Notes: generated from the sequence alone by a model not told the origin. A stretch of DNA of 34,384 bases from Erwinia sp. OLFS4 (GCF_002752165.1 NZ_MOMB01000014.1:1-34384), one strand, 5' to 3'; shown: positions 1 through 11,971, counted from the stretch's first letter. Translations and numbers: made by a program.

Positions 1-131
1 TAAGCGTAAGTGAGTTGAAACACGCGGTGGCAGTCACGGCAGCGAAATCTGTCATAGCCTTTAGGGTTCTGACCATGGCGGTAAACCTGAACAGACTGAC
101 AACGGGGACAATGAACGTTAACGCTGGCCAT
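1..131 (-). CDS. insA: IS1 InsA N-terminal fragment (cut by window edge)
   Basis: The ATG is at 131-129 on the minus strand and 43 codons are visible before the window ends. The peptide starts MASVNVHCPRC and carries two CxxC pairs (CPRC near residues 8-11 and CRDC near 31-34), the zinc-finger arrangement of IS1 InsA. InsA binds the IS1 ends and represses the element's own transcription. The full transposase InsAB' arises by a -1 frameshift further downstream, which is not visible here. Transcription runs leftwards, away from the permease gene. There is no stop or frameshift in the visible part. Confidence 0.85.
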   Translation of the reverse strand, partial: MASVNVHCPRCQSVQVYRHGQNPKGYDRFRCRDCHRVFQLTYA

Positions 132-188
132 AAGAGAACCTCAAAAGCCCGCATTATACATCAGATTCAACCAATTAGAGGCATCACC
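1..188 (-). mobile_element. IS1-family insertion sequence, left end (partial)
   Basis: Read on the minus strand, the element begins with the IS1-type terminal tip GGTGATGCC at 188-180. A short leader and the start of insA follow, and the rest runs off the window edge. The tip, the leader wording (a TGTATAATG-like stretch, then TTTTGAGG) and an InsA-type N-terminus together identify the family. The boundary falls 5 bp before the TTG start of the adjacent permease. A 9-bp target duplication would cover 189-197 (GAAATTTGG), but its partner copy lies outside the window, so this cannot be confirmed. Whether the element is complete cannot be seen. Confidence 0.85.
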
Positions 189-193
189 GAAAT

Positions 194-1477
194 TTGGAAG
201 AGCACACAGCAACGTATCCTACCCACTCCCCTGTCGATAACGGCCGTTCGGTCCGCTGGTATGTTTTTGCCGGCATTTTTGCCATCGTGGTCGTCAATTT
301 CATCGACCGCACGGCGTTATCAATTGCCATGCCAACGATTGCAAAAGAGTTTGCCCTCAGCCCGGTATTACAAGGCCTGATTTTGAGCGCCTTCTTCTGG
401 AGCTACGCGCTACTGCAGATCCCTGGCGGCTGGCTGCTCGATCGCTTTGGTGCCAGGGCAACAATTACCACCTCCACCGTGGGCTGGGGCCTGTTTCAGA
501 CCTTAGCTGCGTTCACTACCGGCGGCATCTCATTACTGCTGTGCCGGGTCGGACTGGGTGCTTTTGAAGCGCCACTGTTTCCGGCCGGTGCCAAACTGAA
601 TGCCGCCTGGCTGCCGCCCCATGAACGCGGACGTGGTGCATCCATTATGGATTGCGGCGCACCGCTTGGTGCCGCAATCGGAGGGGCAATCATTGCCGGA
701 CTGATTGCCATTTTTGATTCATGGCGCATCGCCTTTGCGGTGGCAGGCATTGCCACGGTTTTACTAGGATATGCCGCCTGGAAGCTATTAAGAGATACTC
801 CGGCACTGCACGGTCGGGTCTCCGCAGCCGAACTGGCGATCATCGAACAATCAGCGACTAATGAAACAAATCAACCCCACGCTTACCACCCACCAGCGAT
901 AAAAATCAGAAGTATTATTGCCATTCTGGTTGGCCGGATGAGCTGGGCAATGATTAACTTCGGCTTACTGACCTGGGGCCCCAGTTACCTGGCTCAGGCC
1001 CGGCATCTCAATCTGAAAGAACTGGGCGGCGCAACCTTTGTTATGTTCGGGGCAGGCATGCTTGGTTCACTGTGCAGCGGATTCCTGGCTGACCGGCTAC
1101 AAACCCGTGGCGTCAGGCGCCCTGTTGCTTATAAAAGTCTGTTAGGTATCAGCGGTGCCGGTCTGGCTCTGGCCTTCGTTATGCTACCCCAGGTAACGAA
1201 TGTGGTCGGCGCGGTGGCCTTGCTGACGGTTACTCAGTTTTTCCTGTGGTTTGGTAGTCTCTACTGGAGTCTGCCAGCATTGCTGGCGCCAAAAGAGCGC
1301 GTCGGACTGGTCGGAAGCATGATGAATTTTGCCGGCAGCGCAAGTGGCATCGCCATCCCAATTATTGCCGGGTATATTTTGCAACAAACCGGAACTTACG
1401 AAGCTGTAATCCTGTTTTTTGCCGCCTGCGCCGGTGTTTACATGCTTGCCACGCTTGCGATCGCAATCAAAGAGTAA
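194..1477 (+). CDS. MFS permease, anion:cation symporter type
   Basis: A 427-residue inner-membrane permease of the major facilitator superfamily with about 12 hydrophobic segments. The first-helix motif NFIDRTALSIAMP (about residues 35-47), the loop 2-3 motif GGWLLDRFGAR (about 77-87) and GLGAFEAPLFPAG (about 121-133) resemble the ACS family (hexuronate, glucarate and phthalate-type carboxylate transporters). The substrate cannot be named. The start is TTG: a stop (TAG, 176-178) precedes it in frame and no in-frame ATG occurs for about 45 codons. The only SD-like stretch (AGAGG, 177-181) lies mostly inside the IS1 end, so the native upstream region has been replaced. Six bp separate it from the amidohydrolase, indicating one operon. 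Confidence 0.85.
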   Translation: MEEHTATYPTHSPVDNGRSVRWYVFAGIFAIVVVNFIDRTALSIAMPTIAKEFALSPVLQGLILSAFFWSYALLQIPGGWLLDRFGARATITTSTVGWGLFQTLAAFTTGGISLLLCRVGLGAFEAPLFPAGAKLNAAWLPPHERGRGASIMDCGAPLGAAIGGAIIAGLIAIFDSWRIAFAVAGIATVLLGYAAWKLLRDTPALHGRVSAAELAIIEQSATNETNQPHAYHPPAIKIRSIIAILVGRMSWAMINFGLLTWGPSYLAQARHLNLKELGGATFVMFGAGMLGSLCSGFLADRLQTRGVRRPVAYKSLLGISGAGLALAFVMLPQVTNVVGAVALLTVTQFFLWFGSLYWSLPALLAPKERVGLVGSMMNFAGSASGIAIPIIAGYILQQTGTYEAVILFFAACAGVYMLATLAIAIKE

Positions 1478-1483
1478 GGAATA

Positions 1484-2428
1484 ATGACTATGCATCGCAA
1501 AAACCATGATCACTATCTGGCCTGCTGGGACGGGCCAATCATTGATGCACACCAGCATTTCTGGCAACCAGAAAAAAATCACTATCCGTGGCTGGAAAAA
1601 GACGTATCTATTCCCTTCAGATATGGAAACTATGATGCAATCAAGCGCTCATATCTGCCGGCAGATTTTTTACGGGATACCGCGCACCATCATGTTGTTG
1701 CCAGCGTCTACATGGAAGCGGAGTGGGATCCGGCCGATCCCATCGGCGAAACGCGCTATGTCCACCAGCTATCAGCAGAAACCGGCTTTCCCGCTGCGAT
1801 GATTGCGCAGGCATGGCTCAATCGTGCTGATGTGGAAAGCACGCTGCAAACTCAGGCGACATTTCCGCTGGTGCGCAGCGTCCGGCATAAACCCGGCGGG
1901 GCCGCTTCCCCACAGGAGGCACAACAGCATAAATCACTGATGATGGATGAAACATGGCGCAGCGGATACGCCAGACTCAGCGGTCTGGGTCTCCATTTCG
2001 ATTTACAAACTGCATGGTGGCATCTTGATGAAGCAAAGCAACTGGCGCGGGATTTTCCCGATACGCTGATTATTTTAAATCATACCGGATTACCTGCAGA
2101 CCGGTCACAAGCCGGTCTTACCGGCTGGTCGGAGGCCATGCGGCGGTTTGCTCAGGCCCCCAACGTTGTGGTCAAAATTTCAGGGCTAGGCCTGGCTGGC
2201 AAGCCCTGGCACATTGACGACAACGCCTGGATTATCAAGGAAACAATTAATATTTTTGGCGTAAGCAGGTGCATGTTTGCCAGTAACTTTCCGGTCGACA
2301 GCCTGTGTGGCTCTTACGCAGAAATCTTTGACGGCTTTAAGCTGGTTGCCGCACGCTATTTCAGCCCAGGCGAACAGGAAAGCTTATTCTTCAGCAATGC
2401 CAGGTCGGTGTATAAAGTGGCCGTATAG
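1484..2428 (+). CDS. TIM-barrel amidohydrolase / lactonase-like metal hydrolase
   Basis: A 314-residue protein of the amidohydrolase_2 family (COG3618 type, which includes L-fuconolactonase, L-rhamnono-lactonase and pyrone-dicarboxylate lactonase). The family's first metal motif is present as IIDAHQHFW (H23 and H25). A second histidine motif, ILNHTGLP, lies near residue 200, and the distal aspartate motif FASNFPVD near 264-271. No signal peptide is seen, so it is probably cytosolic. The ATG at 1484 has TAAGGA just upstream, and the gene begins 6 bp after the permease stop. The pair suggests uptake followed by hydrolysis of a sugar-acid or aromatic-acid lactone. The exact substrate is inference and unresolved. 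Confidence 0.8.
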   Translation: MTMHRKNHDHYLACWDGPIIDAHQHFWQPEKNHYPWLEKDVSIPFRYGNYDAIKRSYLPADFLRDTAHHHVVASVYMEAEWDPADPIGETRYVHQLSAETGFPAAMIAQAWLNRADVESTLQTQATFPLVRSVRHKPGGAASPQEAQQHKSLMMDETWRSGYARLSGLGLHFDLQTAWWHLDEAKQLARDFPDTLIILNHTGLPADRSQAGLTGWSEAMRRFAQAPNVVVKISGLGLAGKPWHIDDNAWIIKETINIFGVSRCMFASNFPVDSLCGSYAEIFDGFKLVAARYFSPGEQESLFFSNARSVYKVAV

Positions 2429-2449
2429 TCATAGTAAAAACCAGGCCAC

Positions 2450-3253
2450 TTATTCATTACTCTGCTGGTTTATTGGCGACATGCCTTTTTGCCGGATAAT
2501 ACCGGCAACGTCCGCCGAAGAAAGGTAATGGATAAAATCGCGAGCCAGCGAAGGATGAGCACTGTTATCCACTGGAACCGCTGAATAAAGCGTGGTTTTT
2601 TGTAGCGAACCGGGGAGTAATCCAACCACCGTGATCCCTTTAACCGCTTGTAATTCAGAAAGCTGTTGAAAACCGACATCCGCCTTTCCACTTGCAACGA
2701 TTTTTCCAACCGGCGTGGCCGGAATCATGGTCGACTTAGCCAGCATTTGCTTTTCAATACCCAATTTTTTATATAATTTTTCTGACACATATCGTCCACT
2801 GGCGCTGTCAGAATAAGCGACATGGTGCGCCTGTAAAAGTACCGCTTTCAGCTTATCGGGCGTGGAAATATCCGGCTTACGTTTTCCGGCGGCAATCGCC
2901 AGCGCCACATACGAATTTGCCAGCGGCAGGCGGTTGTTGATACTGACCCATTTGCGCTCCACCAGCGGTTTAATCCCGGCATCCACCATCACCAGCACGT
3001 CGGCCGGCTGGTGGTGGGCCAGACGCTGAGGAATACTTTGGGGCGTGTTACCCATAGACGGTGCCGCTTCTAACTGCAGGTGCACCCCGGTGCGCTGCTG
3101 CCAGACGGGAGCCAGCTGTTCGAGAACCCCCATCAGCCCGCCTGAACAGAAAACGATCAGCGTCGTCTCCCGCGCAACAGATTGTGCGCTAAAAAGCATC
3201 AGTGGTATCAGTAACAGGAAAATAAACCGATTTTTTCTGGACTGTGTTTTCAT
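2450..3253 (-). CDS. ModA-like periplasmic substrate-binding protein
   Basis: A 267-residue extracytoplasmic binding protein of the molybdate-binding-like fold (SBP_bac_11 type). The chosen ATG at 3253 gives a clear signal peptide: basic MKTQSRKNR, then a hydrophobic core FIFLLLIPLMLF, and a likely cut after AQSVA. A longer reading from 3322 would put 23 extra residues before this signal and is unlikely. Family-like features include VFCSGGL near the mature start, PADVLVMVD, YSDSASGRY and KADVGFQQLSE. No ABC permease or ATPase gene is adjacent. It converges on the amidohydrolase with a 21-bp gap. Its ligand is unknown; true molybdate binding is doubtful given the lack of modBC. Confidence 0.75.
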   Translation of the reverse strand: MKTQSRKNRFIFLLLIPLMLFSAQSVARETTLIVFCSGGLMGVLEQLAPVWQQRTGVHLQLEAAPSMGNTPQSIPQRLAHHQPADVLVMVDAGIKPLVERKWVSINNRLPLANSYVALAIAAGKRKPDISTPDKLKAVLLQAHHVAYSDSASGRYVSEKLYKKLGIEKQMLAKSTMIPATPVGKIVASGKADVGFQQLSELQAVKGITVVGLLPGSLQKTTLYSAVPVDNSAHPSLARDFIHYLSSADVAGIIRQKGMSPINQQSNE

Positions 3254-3430
3254 AGGTTTTCTCTTGAAAATCAGGATGTTTACCTTTTTGCTCACCCACT
3301 TAATCAACGGACTGGTCAGCAAGCCAGGGGAATAAGATGATTACGCGTAACGGATGCCATCACTTTGTCGTTATTTTTTCTTATGCGGATATGTCAGAAT
3401 CATGTCACTCATAGCACATAACCGGTGAAA

Positions 3431-3471
3431 ATCGCCATATAGTCATAAGTAAAAGTTATCTGAATGGCGAT
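3431..3471. repeat. 8-bp inverted repeat upstream of yicG
   Basis: ATCGCCAT (3431-3438) and ATGGCGAT (3464-3471) form a perfect inverted repeat separated by 25 bp. It lies about 70 bp before the yicG start, in the gap between yicG and the divergent binding-protein gene. It could be a regulator half-site pair or chance. No T-run follows, so it is not a terminator. Confidence 0.35.
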
Positions 3472-3541
3472 AAATTAAAAAAACTCAGTCGCCCGGATGA
3501 CGCGTACCCGGTACGCTTGCCATCGGTTTGCAGGAGTCGTT

Positions 3542-5861
<2,320 letters not shown>

Positions 5862-6082
5862 TTAGCGCCTCCTTGCTGCAAATGGCGTGACTGTAGCGGA
5901 TCGCACAACGCACGGCGATCAGCTAAGCGTCTCTTTGTGCACCCAACCGCATGCTTTACCGGCAACCAGATGAAAGCGATATTTATTTTGCGAGACACCC
6001 CGTGGCGCTGAAGAAAAAAGTCGCAGGATAGCGGGAAACGCTGCATCCTCTTCGCCAGCCGTGTATACTGAACACGATATAG

Positions 6083-6736
<654 letters not shown>

Positions 6737-6790
6737 AGCCTCTTTCAGTATGATGCCCAGTCTTTTCGTCACCCGTGGAGTAGCACACAT

Positions 6791-7066
6791 ATGGCACGCG
6801 TAACCGTACAGGACGCAGTAGAGAAAATTGGTAACCGCTTTGACCTGGTTCTGGTCGCTGCTCGTCGCGCACGCCAGATGCAGACGAACGGTAAAGATCC
6901 GTTGGTTCCGGAAGAAAACGACAAGCCAACGGTTATCGCGCTGCGCGAAATCGAAGAAGGCCTGATAACCAGCCGCATCCTTGACGTGCGTGAACGTCAG
7001 GAACAGCAGGAACAGGAAGCTGCAGAATTGCAGGCTGTTACCGCAATTGCAGAAGGCCGTCGTTAA
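6791..7066 (+). CDS. rpoZ: RNA polymerase omega subunit
   Basis: A 91-residue omega subunit, the same length as E. coli RpoZ. The N-terminus [20 protein letters not shown] is the conserved beta'-contacting part. MARVTVQD contributes to the site-1 ppGpp pocket at the omega/beta' interface, a meaningful neighbour for spoT. The C-terminal third is a Glu/Gln-rich helix ([13 protein letters not shown]). The ATG is preceded by GTGGAG (6775-6780). The spoT start follows 18 bp after its stop, as in the E. coli operon. Confidence 0.97.
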   Translation: MARVTVQDAVEKIGNRFDLVLVAARRARQMQTNGKDPLVPEENDKPTVIALREIEEGLITSRILDVRERQEQQEQEAAELQAVTAIAEGRR

Positions 7067-7084
7067 TTATTTCGCAGGCCGCCC

Positions 7085-9196
7085 TTGTATCTGTTTGAAA
7101 GCCTCAATCAGCTGATTGAAAAATACCTGCCTGAGGAGCAAATCAAGCGCCTCAAGCAGGCTTATCTCGTTGCACGTGATGCTCACGAGGGTCAGACACG
7201 TACCAGCGGCGAACCCTATATTACCCATCCGGTGGCGGTCGCCTGTATTCTGGCCGAGATGAAACTCGATCATGAAACGCTGATCGCTGCGTTACTGCAT
7301 GATGTTATTGAAGACACGCCGGCAACCTATCAGGATCTTGAGCAGCTTTTTGGTAAAAGCGTCGCCGAACTGGTCGAAGGGGTTTCCAAACTCGACAAGC
7401 TTAATTTCCGCGATAAAAAAGAAGCGCAGGCGGAAAACTTCCGCAAAATGATTATGGCGATGGTGCAGGATATTCGCGTTATCCTGATTAAACTCGCTGA
7501 CCGAACCCATAACATGCGCACGCTGGGTGCCCTTCGTCCCGATAAACGCCGTCGTATTGCGCGCGAAACCCTGGAAATATACAGCCCGCTGGCTCACCGT
7601 CTCGGCATCCATCATTTAAAAACTGAGCTCGAAGAGCTGGGATTTGAAGCACTTCATCCCAACCGCTATCGGGTGATTAAAGAAGTGGTGAAAGCCGCTC
7701 GCGGTAACCGCAAAGAGATGATTCAAAAAATCCTTGCGGAAATCAACGGTCGTCTGCAGGAAGCCGGTATCCCCTGTCGCGTGTCAGGGCGCGAGAAACA
7801 TCTCTATTCAATTTACTGCAAAATGCACCTGAAAGAGCAGCGTTTCCATTCCATTATGGATATTTACGCTTTTCGCGTCATTGTGCGGGATGTTGATACC
7901 TGTTACCGGGTAATGGGCCAGATGCACAGCCTGTATAAACCACGCCCCGGCCGGGTTAAAGACTATATAGCCATTCCAAAAGCCAACGGTTATCAGTCTC
8001 TGCACACTTCCATGATTGGCCCTCATGGCGTGCCGGTAGAAGTACAGATTCGTACTGAAGACATGGATCAGATGGCAGAGATGGGTGTTGCTGCCCACTG
8101 GGCTTATAAAGAACAGGGAGAAACCAGCACCACGGCGCAAATCCGTGCACAACGCTGGATGCAAAGCCTGCTTGAGTTACAGCAGAGTGCCGGCAGCTCT
8201 TTTGAATTTATTGAGAGCGTCAAGTCCGACCTGTTCCCGGACGAAATTTATGTGTTCACGCCAGAAGGACGAATTGTTGAACTGCCCGCGGACGCTACGC
8301 CGGTGGATTTCGCCTATGCTGTTCACACTGATATTGGCCACGCTTGTGTCGGCGCCCGGGTCGATCGCCAGCCTTATCCGCTTTCTCAGCCGCTGAGCAG
8401 TGGCCAAAACATCGAGATAATCACAGCACCCGGTGCCCGCCCTAACGCCGCCTGGCTGAATTTTGTGGTCAGTTCACGCGCCCGCTCAAAAATCCGCCAG
8501 ATGCTAAAAAATCTTAAGCGGGAAGACTCAGTCAATCTTGGTCGGCGCCTGCTGAATCACGCCCTTGGCGGAAGCCGCAAACTGGCAGAAATTCCGGCCG
8601 AAAATATTCAGAAAGAGCTGGAACGCATGCGGCTGTCCAGCCTTGACGATCTGCTGGCCGAAATCGGCCTTGGTAACGCGATGAGCGTAGTAGTTGCCAG
8701 GAATCTGCAGCAAGGGGAACCGGCGATTCCGGCGCCGAATACTACGGCACGTAGCAAACTGCCAATTAAAGGTGCAGATGGTGTCCTCATCACCTTTGCT
8801 AAGTGCTGTCGCCCTATTCCGGGCGATCCCATTGTGGCGCACGTCAGTCCCGGCAAAGGTCTGGTTGTCCATCATGAATCCTGTCGCAACATTCGCGGTT
8901 ATCAGAAAGAGCCTGAAAAATTTATGGCTGTCGAATGGGATACGGTAACAGACCAGGAGTTTGTGGCGGAAATTAAAGTGGATATGTTTAACCATCAGGG
9001 CGCGCTGGCCAATCTGACCGCTGCAATTAATACTGCCGGTTCAAATATTCAAAGTCTGAACACCGAAGAAAAAGATGGCCGCGTTTACAGTGCCTATATC
9101 CGCCTCACCGCACGCGATCGCATCCATCTGGCGAATATCATGCGCAAAATTCGCGTGATGCCGGATGTGATCAAGGTCCACCGCAACAGAAACTAA
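7085..9196 (+). CDS. spoT: Bifunctional (p)ppGpp synthase/hydrolase SpoT
   Basis: A 703-residue stringent-response enzyme (E. coli SpoT 702). Domains in order: an HD hydrolase with HD at H72-D73 (ALLHDVIEDTP); a RelA-like synthetase from about 200 to 330 (SGREKHLYSIYCKM, RVKDYIAIPKANGYQSLH); a TGS domain from about 385 (DEIYVFTPEGRIVELPADATPVDFAYAVH); a conserved cysteine segment (FAKCCRPIPGDPI); and a C-terminal ACT domain from about 630. The start is TTG at 7085, as known for E. coli spoT. It gives the expected N-terminus MYLFESLNQLIE and probably limits translation. The gene sits 18 bp after rpoZ and one base before trmH. Confidence 0.97.
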   Translation: MYLFESLNQLIEKYLPEEQIKRLKQAYLVARDAHEGQTRTSGEPYITHPVAVACILAEMKLDHETLIAALLHDVIEDTPATYQDLEQLFGKSVAELVEGVSKLDKLNFRDKKEAQAENFRKMIMAMVQDIRVILIKLADRTHNMRTLGALRPDKRRRIARETLEIYSPLAHRLGIHHLKTELEELGFEALHPNRYRVIKEVVKAARGNRKEMIQKILAEINGRLQEAGIPCRVSGREKHLYSIYCKMHLKEQRFHSIMDIYAFRVIVRDVDTCYRVMGQMHSLYKPRPGRVKDYIAIPKANGYQSLHTSMIGPHGVPVEVQIRTEDMDQMAEMGVAAHWAYKEQGETSTTAQIRAQRWMQSLLELQQSAGSSFEFIESVKSDLFPDEIYVFTPEGRIVELPADATPVDFAYAVHTDIGHACVGARVDRQPYPLSQPLSSGQNIEIITAPGARPNAAWLNFVVSSRARSKIRQMLKNLKREDSVNLGRRLLNHALGGSRKLAEIPAENIQKELERMRLSSLDDLLAEIGLGNAMSVVVARNLQQGEPAIPAPNTTARSKLPIKGADGVLITFAKCCRPIPGDPIVAHVSPGKGLVVHHESCRNIRGYQKEPEKFMAVEWDTVTDQEFVAEIKVDMFNHQGALANLTAAINTAGSNIQSLNTEEKDGRVYSAYIRLTARDRIHLANIMRKIRVMPDVIKVHRNRN

Positions 9197-9197
9197 C

Positions 9198-9893
9198 ATG
9201 AACAGCCAACGTCACGCCCGCATCCGTGCCATGCTTGCCAGCCGCCAGCACGATCTGACGGTTTGCATGGAACAGGTGCATAAGCCTCACAACGTTTCAG
9301 CGGTGATACGCACAGCTGATGCTGTGGGTGTTCATGAAATTCACGCGGTCTGGCCTGGCCATCGAATGCGTACGATGGTGTCCACCGCAGCAGGTAGCAA
9401 CAGCTGGGTGCAGGTTAAAACCCACCGCAGTATTACCGATGCGGTCGAACATCTCAAAGATCGCCAGATGCAGATTCTGGCGACCCATCTTTCTGATAAA
9501 GCAGTGGATTTCCGCGAAATTGACTATACCCTGCCCACCTGTATTCTGATGGGCCAGGAAAAGACCGGTATCAGCGAAACCGCGCTGGCACTTGCCGACC
9601 GGCAGATCATCATCCCGATGGTCGGCATGGTCCAGTCGCTTAACGTCTCCGTTGCCAGCGCGCTGATTCTCTATGAAGCGCAGCGCCAGCGCCAGATCGC
9701 CGGTATGTACCAACGAAAAGAGAGCACGCTGGATGTCAGCGAACAGCAACGTCTGCTGTTTGAAGGCGGTTATCCGGTGCTTGCCCGGGTTGCCAGACAA
9801 AAAGGCTTACCTGCCCCCGTTATCGGTGATAATGGCGAAGTCATTGCCAATCAACAATGGTGGGCCGCCATGCAAGCTTCGGTGGCCCGATGA
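9198..9893 (+). CDS. trmH: tRNA (Gm18) 2'-O-methyltransferase TrmH
   Basis: A 231-residue SPOUT-family methyltransferase that methylates the ribose of G18 in tRNA D-loops using S-adenosylmethionine. The knot motifs are visible: an N-terminal VHKPHNVSAVIRTADAVGV with the catalytic arginine in IRTAD, LMGQEKTGIS, and PMVGMVQSLNVSVASALIL. The length is close to E. coli TrmH (229). The ATG lies one base after the spoT stop, and the gene overlaps recG by ATGA at 9890-9893, so translation is probably coupled. Confidence 0.96.
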   Translation: MNSQRHARIRAMLASRQHDLTVCMEQVHKPHNVSAVIRTADAVGVHEIHAVWPGHRMRTMVSTAAGSNSWVQVKTHRSITDAVEHLKDRQMQILATHLSDKAVDFREIDYTLPTCILMGQEKTGISETALALADRQIIIPMVGMVQSLNVSVASALILYEAQRQRQIAGMYQRKESTLDVSEQQRLLFEGGYPVLARVARQKGLPAPVIGDNGEVIANQQWWAAMQASVAR

Positions 9894-11971
9894 AAGGCCG
9901 CCTGCTGGATGCCATACCGTTAAGTACACTTTCCGGGGTCGGTGCCAGCCAGGCCGCAAAGCTGGCAAAACTCGGCCTGCACAACGTGCAGGACCTGCTG
10001 CTCCATCTGCCACTTCGTTATGAAGATCGTACTCACCTCTATACCATCAATGATCTGCTACCCGGCATTTATGCAACCGTTGAAGGGGAAGTCCTGCGTA
10101 CTGAGATCACCTTCGGCCGTCGGCGAATGCTGACCAGCCAGATTAGTGATGGCAGCGGCGTACTGACACTGCGTTTTTTTAACTTCAATGCCGGCATGAA
10201 AAACAGCCTGGCAACTGGCCGCCGCGTCACCGCATATGGAGAAATACGCCGTGGTCAGCACGGTGCAGAAATTATTCATCCGGAGTATAAAGTCCAGGGC
10301 GAGCAGGATATTACCGTTTTGCAGGAAACCCTGACGCCGGTCTATTCCACTACCGAGGGCGTGCGTCAGGCGACGCTGCGCAATCTTACTGACCAGGCAC
10401 TGAAGTTGCTCGACACCTGTCCGATTGCCGAACTGCTGCCCCCGGAGCTAAGCCAGGGCATGATCAGCCTGCCGGATGCATTACGTATGCTGCACCGTCC
10501 CCCCCCAGATATGGCGCTGGCTGATCTTGATAAGGGTACGCATCCGGCGCAGCGTCGTCTCATTATGGAAGAGCTACTGGCACATAACCTCAGCATGCTG
10601 GCAGTGCGTGCAGGTACGCAGCGTCACCGCGCGTTAGCCTTTCAGCCATTGCCTTCGCTGCGCCAGCGGCTGCTGAATGCACTGCCATTTAAACCCACCG
10701 CAGCGCAGATGCGAGTCATCACTGAAATTGACCGCGATCTGGCCCATGATTATCCGATGATGCGTCTGGTACAGGGTGATGTAGGTTCGGGGAAAACACT
10801 GGTGGCAGCGTTGACCGCGCTGGCAGTCATTGCCCATGGTAAGCAGGTGGCACTAATGGCACCCACCGAGCTGCTGGCAGAGCAGCATGCCAACAATTTT
10901 CGCCAGTGGTTTGCCCCGCTGGGTATTGAAGTCGGCTGGCTGGCTGGTAAGCAGAAAGGAAAGGCGCGCAGCGCCCAGCAGGAAATGATCGCCAGCGGTC
11001 AGGTTGCGATGGTTGTCGGCACCCATGCCCTGTTTCAGGAGCAGGTGCAATTTAACGGTCTGGCCCTGGTTATCATTGATGAACAACACCGGTTTGGTGT
11101 TCATCAGCGGCTGGCATTATGGGAAAAGGGGCAAGAACAGGGATTCCATCCCCATCAGCTGATCATGACGGCAACACCAATCCCGCGGACGCTGGCGATG
11201 ACGGCCTATGCCGACCTCGACACCTCCGTCATTGATGAATTACCGCCAGGCCGGACACCGGTAACCACCGTCGCTATTGCGGATAGCCGTCGTAATGAAA
11301 TTATCGAGCGGGTAAAAAAAGCCTGCCAGCAGGAGGGACGCCAGGCGTATTGGGTCTGCACACTGATTGAAGAATCAGAGCTCCTTGAGGCTCAGGCGGC
11401 TGAAGCCACCTGGCAGGAACTGCAGGTGGCACTACCTGAACTGAATATTGGCCTGGTTCACGGGCGCATGAAACCCCAGCAAAAGCAGACGGTGATGCAA
11501 GCATTCAAACAAGGTGAGCTTCAGCTGCTGGTAGCTACCACGGTTATTGAAGTCGGCGTAGATGTGCCTGATGCCAGTCTGATGATCATTGAAAATCCGG
11601 AGCGACTTGGTCTGGCGCAGCTGCACCAGCTACGCGGGCGCGTCGGGCGCGGTGCCATCGCGTCACACTGCGTGTTGTTGTATAAATCACCACTGAGCAA
11701 AATTGCGCAACAGCGCCTGCAGGTGCTGCGTGACAGCAACGATGGCTTCGTTATTGCTCAGCGCGATCTGGAAATTCGCGGTCCGGGTGAACTGCTGGGT
11801 ACCCGTCAGACCGGCAATGCAGAATTCCGGGTCGCCGACCTGCTGCGCGACCAGGCCATTATTCCTGAAATTCAGCGTATTGCCCGTCATCTTCATCAGC
11901 ACTATCCGCAGCAGGCTAACGCCCTGATTGAGCGCTGGCTGCCGGAAACCGGGCGTTATACCAATGCCTGA
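9890..11971 (+). CDS. recG: ATP-dependent DNA helicase RecG
   Basis: A 693-residue branch-migrating helicase that reverses stalled forks and processes recombination intermediates; the length is identical to E. coli RecG. An N-terminal OB-fold wedge domain (YATVEGEVLRTEITFGRRRM, then GVLTLRFFNF) is followed by a superfamily-2 motor: Walker A GDVGSGKT, box II IIDEQHRFG, motif III MTATPIPRTLA, VIEVGVDVPDAS, and motif VI QLRGRVGRG. The ATG at 9890 overlaps the trmH stop (ATGA) and yields the family N-terminus MKGRLLDA. An earlier in-frame ATG at 9857 would add 11 residues inside trmH and is not favoured. E. coli carries gltS next; here xanP follows. Confidence 0.97.
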   Translation: MKGRLLDAIPLSTLSGVGASQAAKLAKLGLHNVQDLLLHLPLRYEDRTHLYTINDLLPGIYATVEGEVLRTEITFGRRRMLTSQISDGSGVLTLRFFNFNAGMKNSLATGRRVTAYGEIRRGQHGAEIIHPEYKVQGEQDITVLQETLTPVYSTTEGVRQATLRNLTDQALKLLDTCPIAELLPPELSQGMISLPDALRMLHRPPPDMALADLDKGTHPAQRRLIMEELLAHNLSMLAVRAGTQRHRALAFQPLPSLRQRLLNALPFKPTAAQMRVITEIDRDLAHDYPMMRLVQGDVGSGKTLVAALTALAVIAHGKQVALMAPTELLAEQHANNFRQWFAPLGIEVGWLAGKQKGKARSAQQEMIASGQVAMVVGTHALFQEQVQFNGLALVIIDEQHRFGVHQRLALWEKGQEQGFHPHQLIMTATPIPRTLAMTAYADLDTSVIDELPPGRTPVTTVAIADSRRNEIIERVKKACQQEGRQAYWVCTLIEESELLEAQAAEATWQELQVALPELNIGLVHGRMKPQQKQTVMQAFKQGELQLLVATTVIEVGVDVPDASLMIIENPERLGLAQLHQLRGRVGRGAIASHCVLLYKSPLSKIAQQRLQVLRDSNDGFVIAQRDLEIRGPGELLGTRQTGNAEFRVADLLRDQAIIPEIQRIARHLHQHYPQQANALIERWLPETGRYTNA

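Noticed and set aside
15..380. 121-codon plus-strand ORF at the window start
   Set aside because: It runs antisense through IS1 insA and then out of frame into the permease gene; no family features.
9673..10023. 116-codon ORF across the trmH/recG border
   Set aside because: Out-of-frame reading of two complete overlapping genes.
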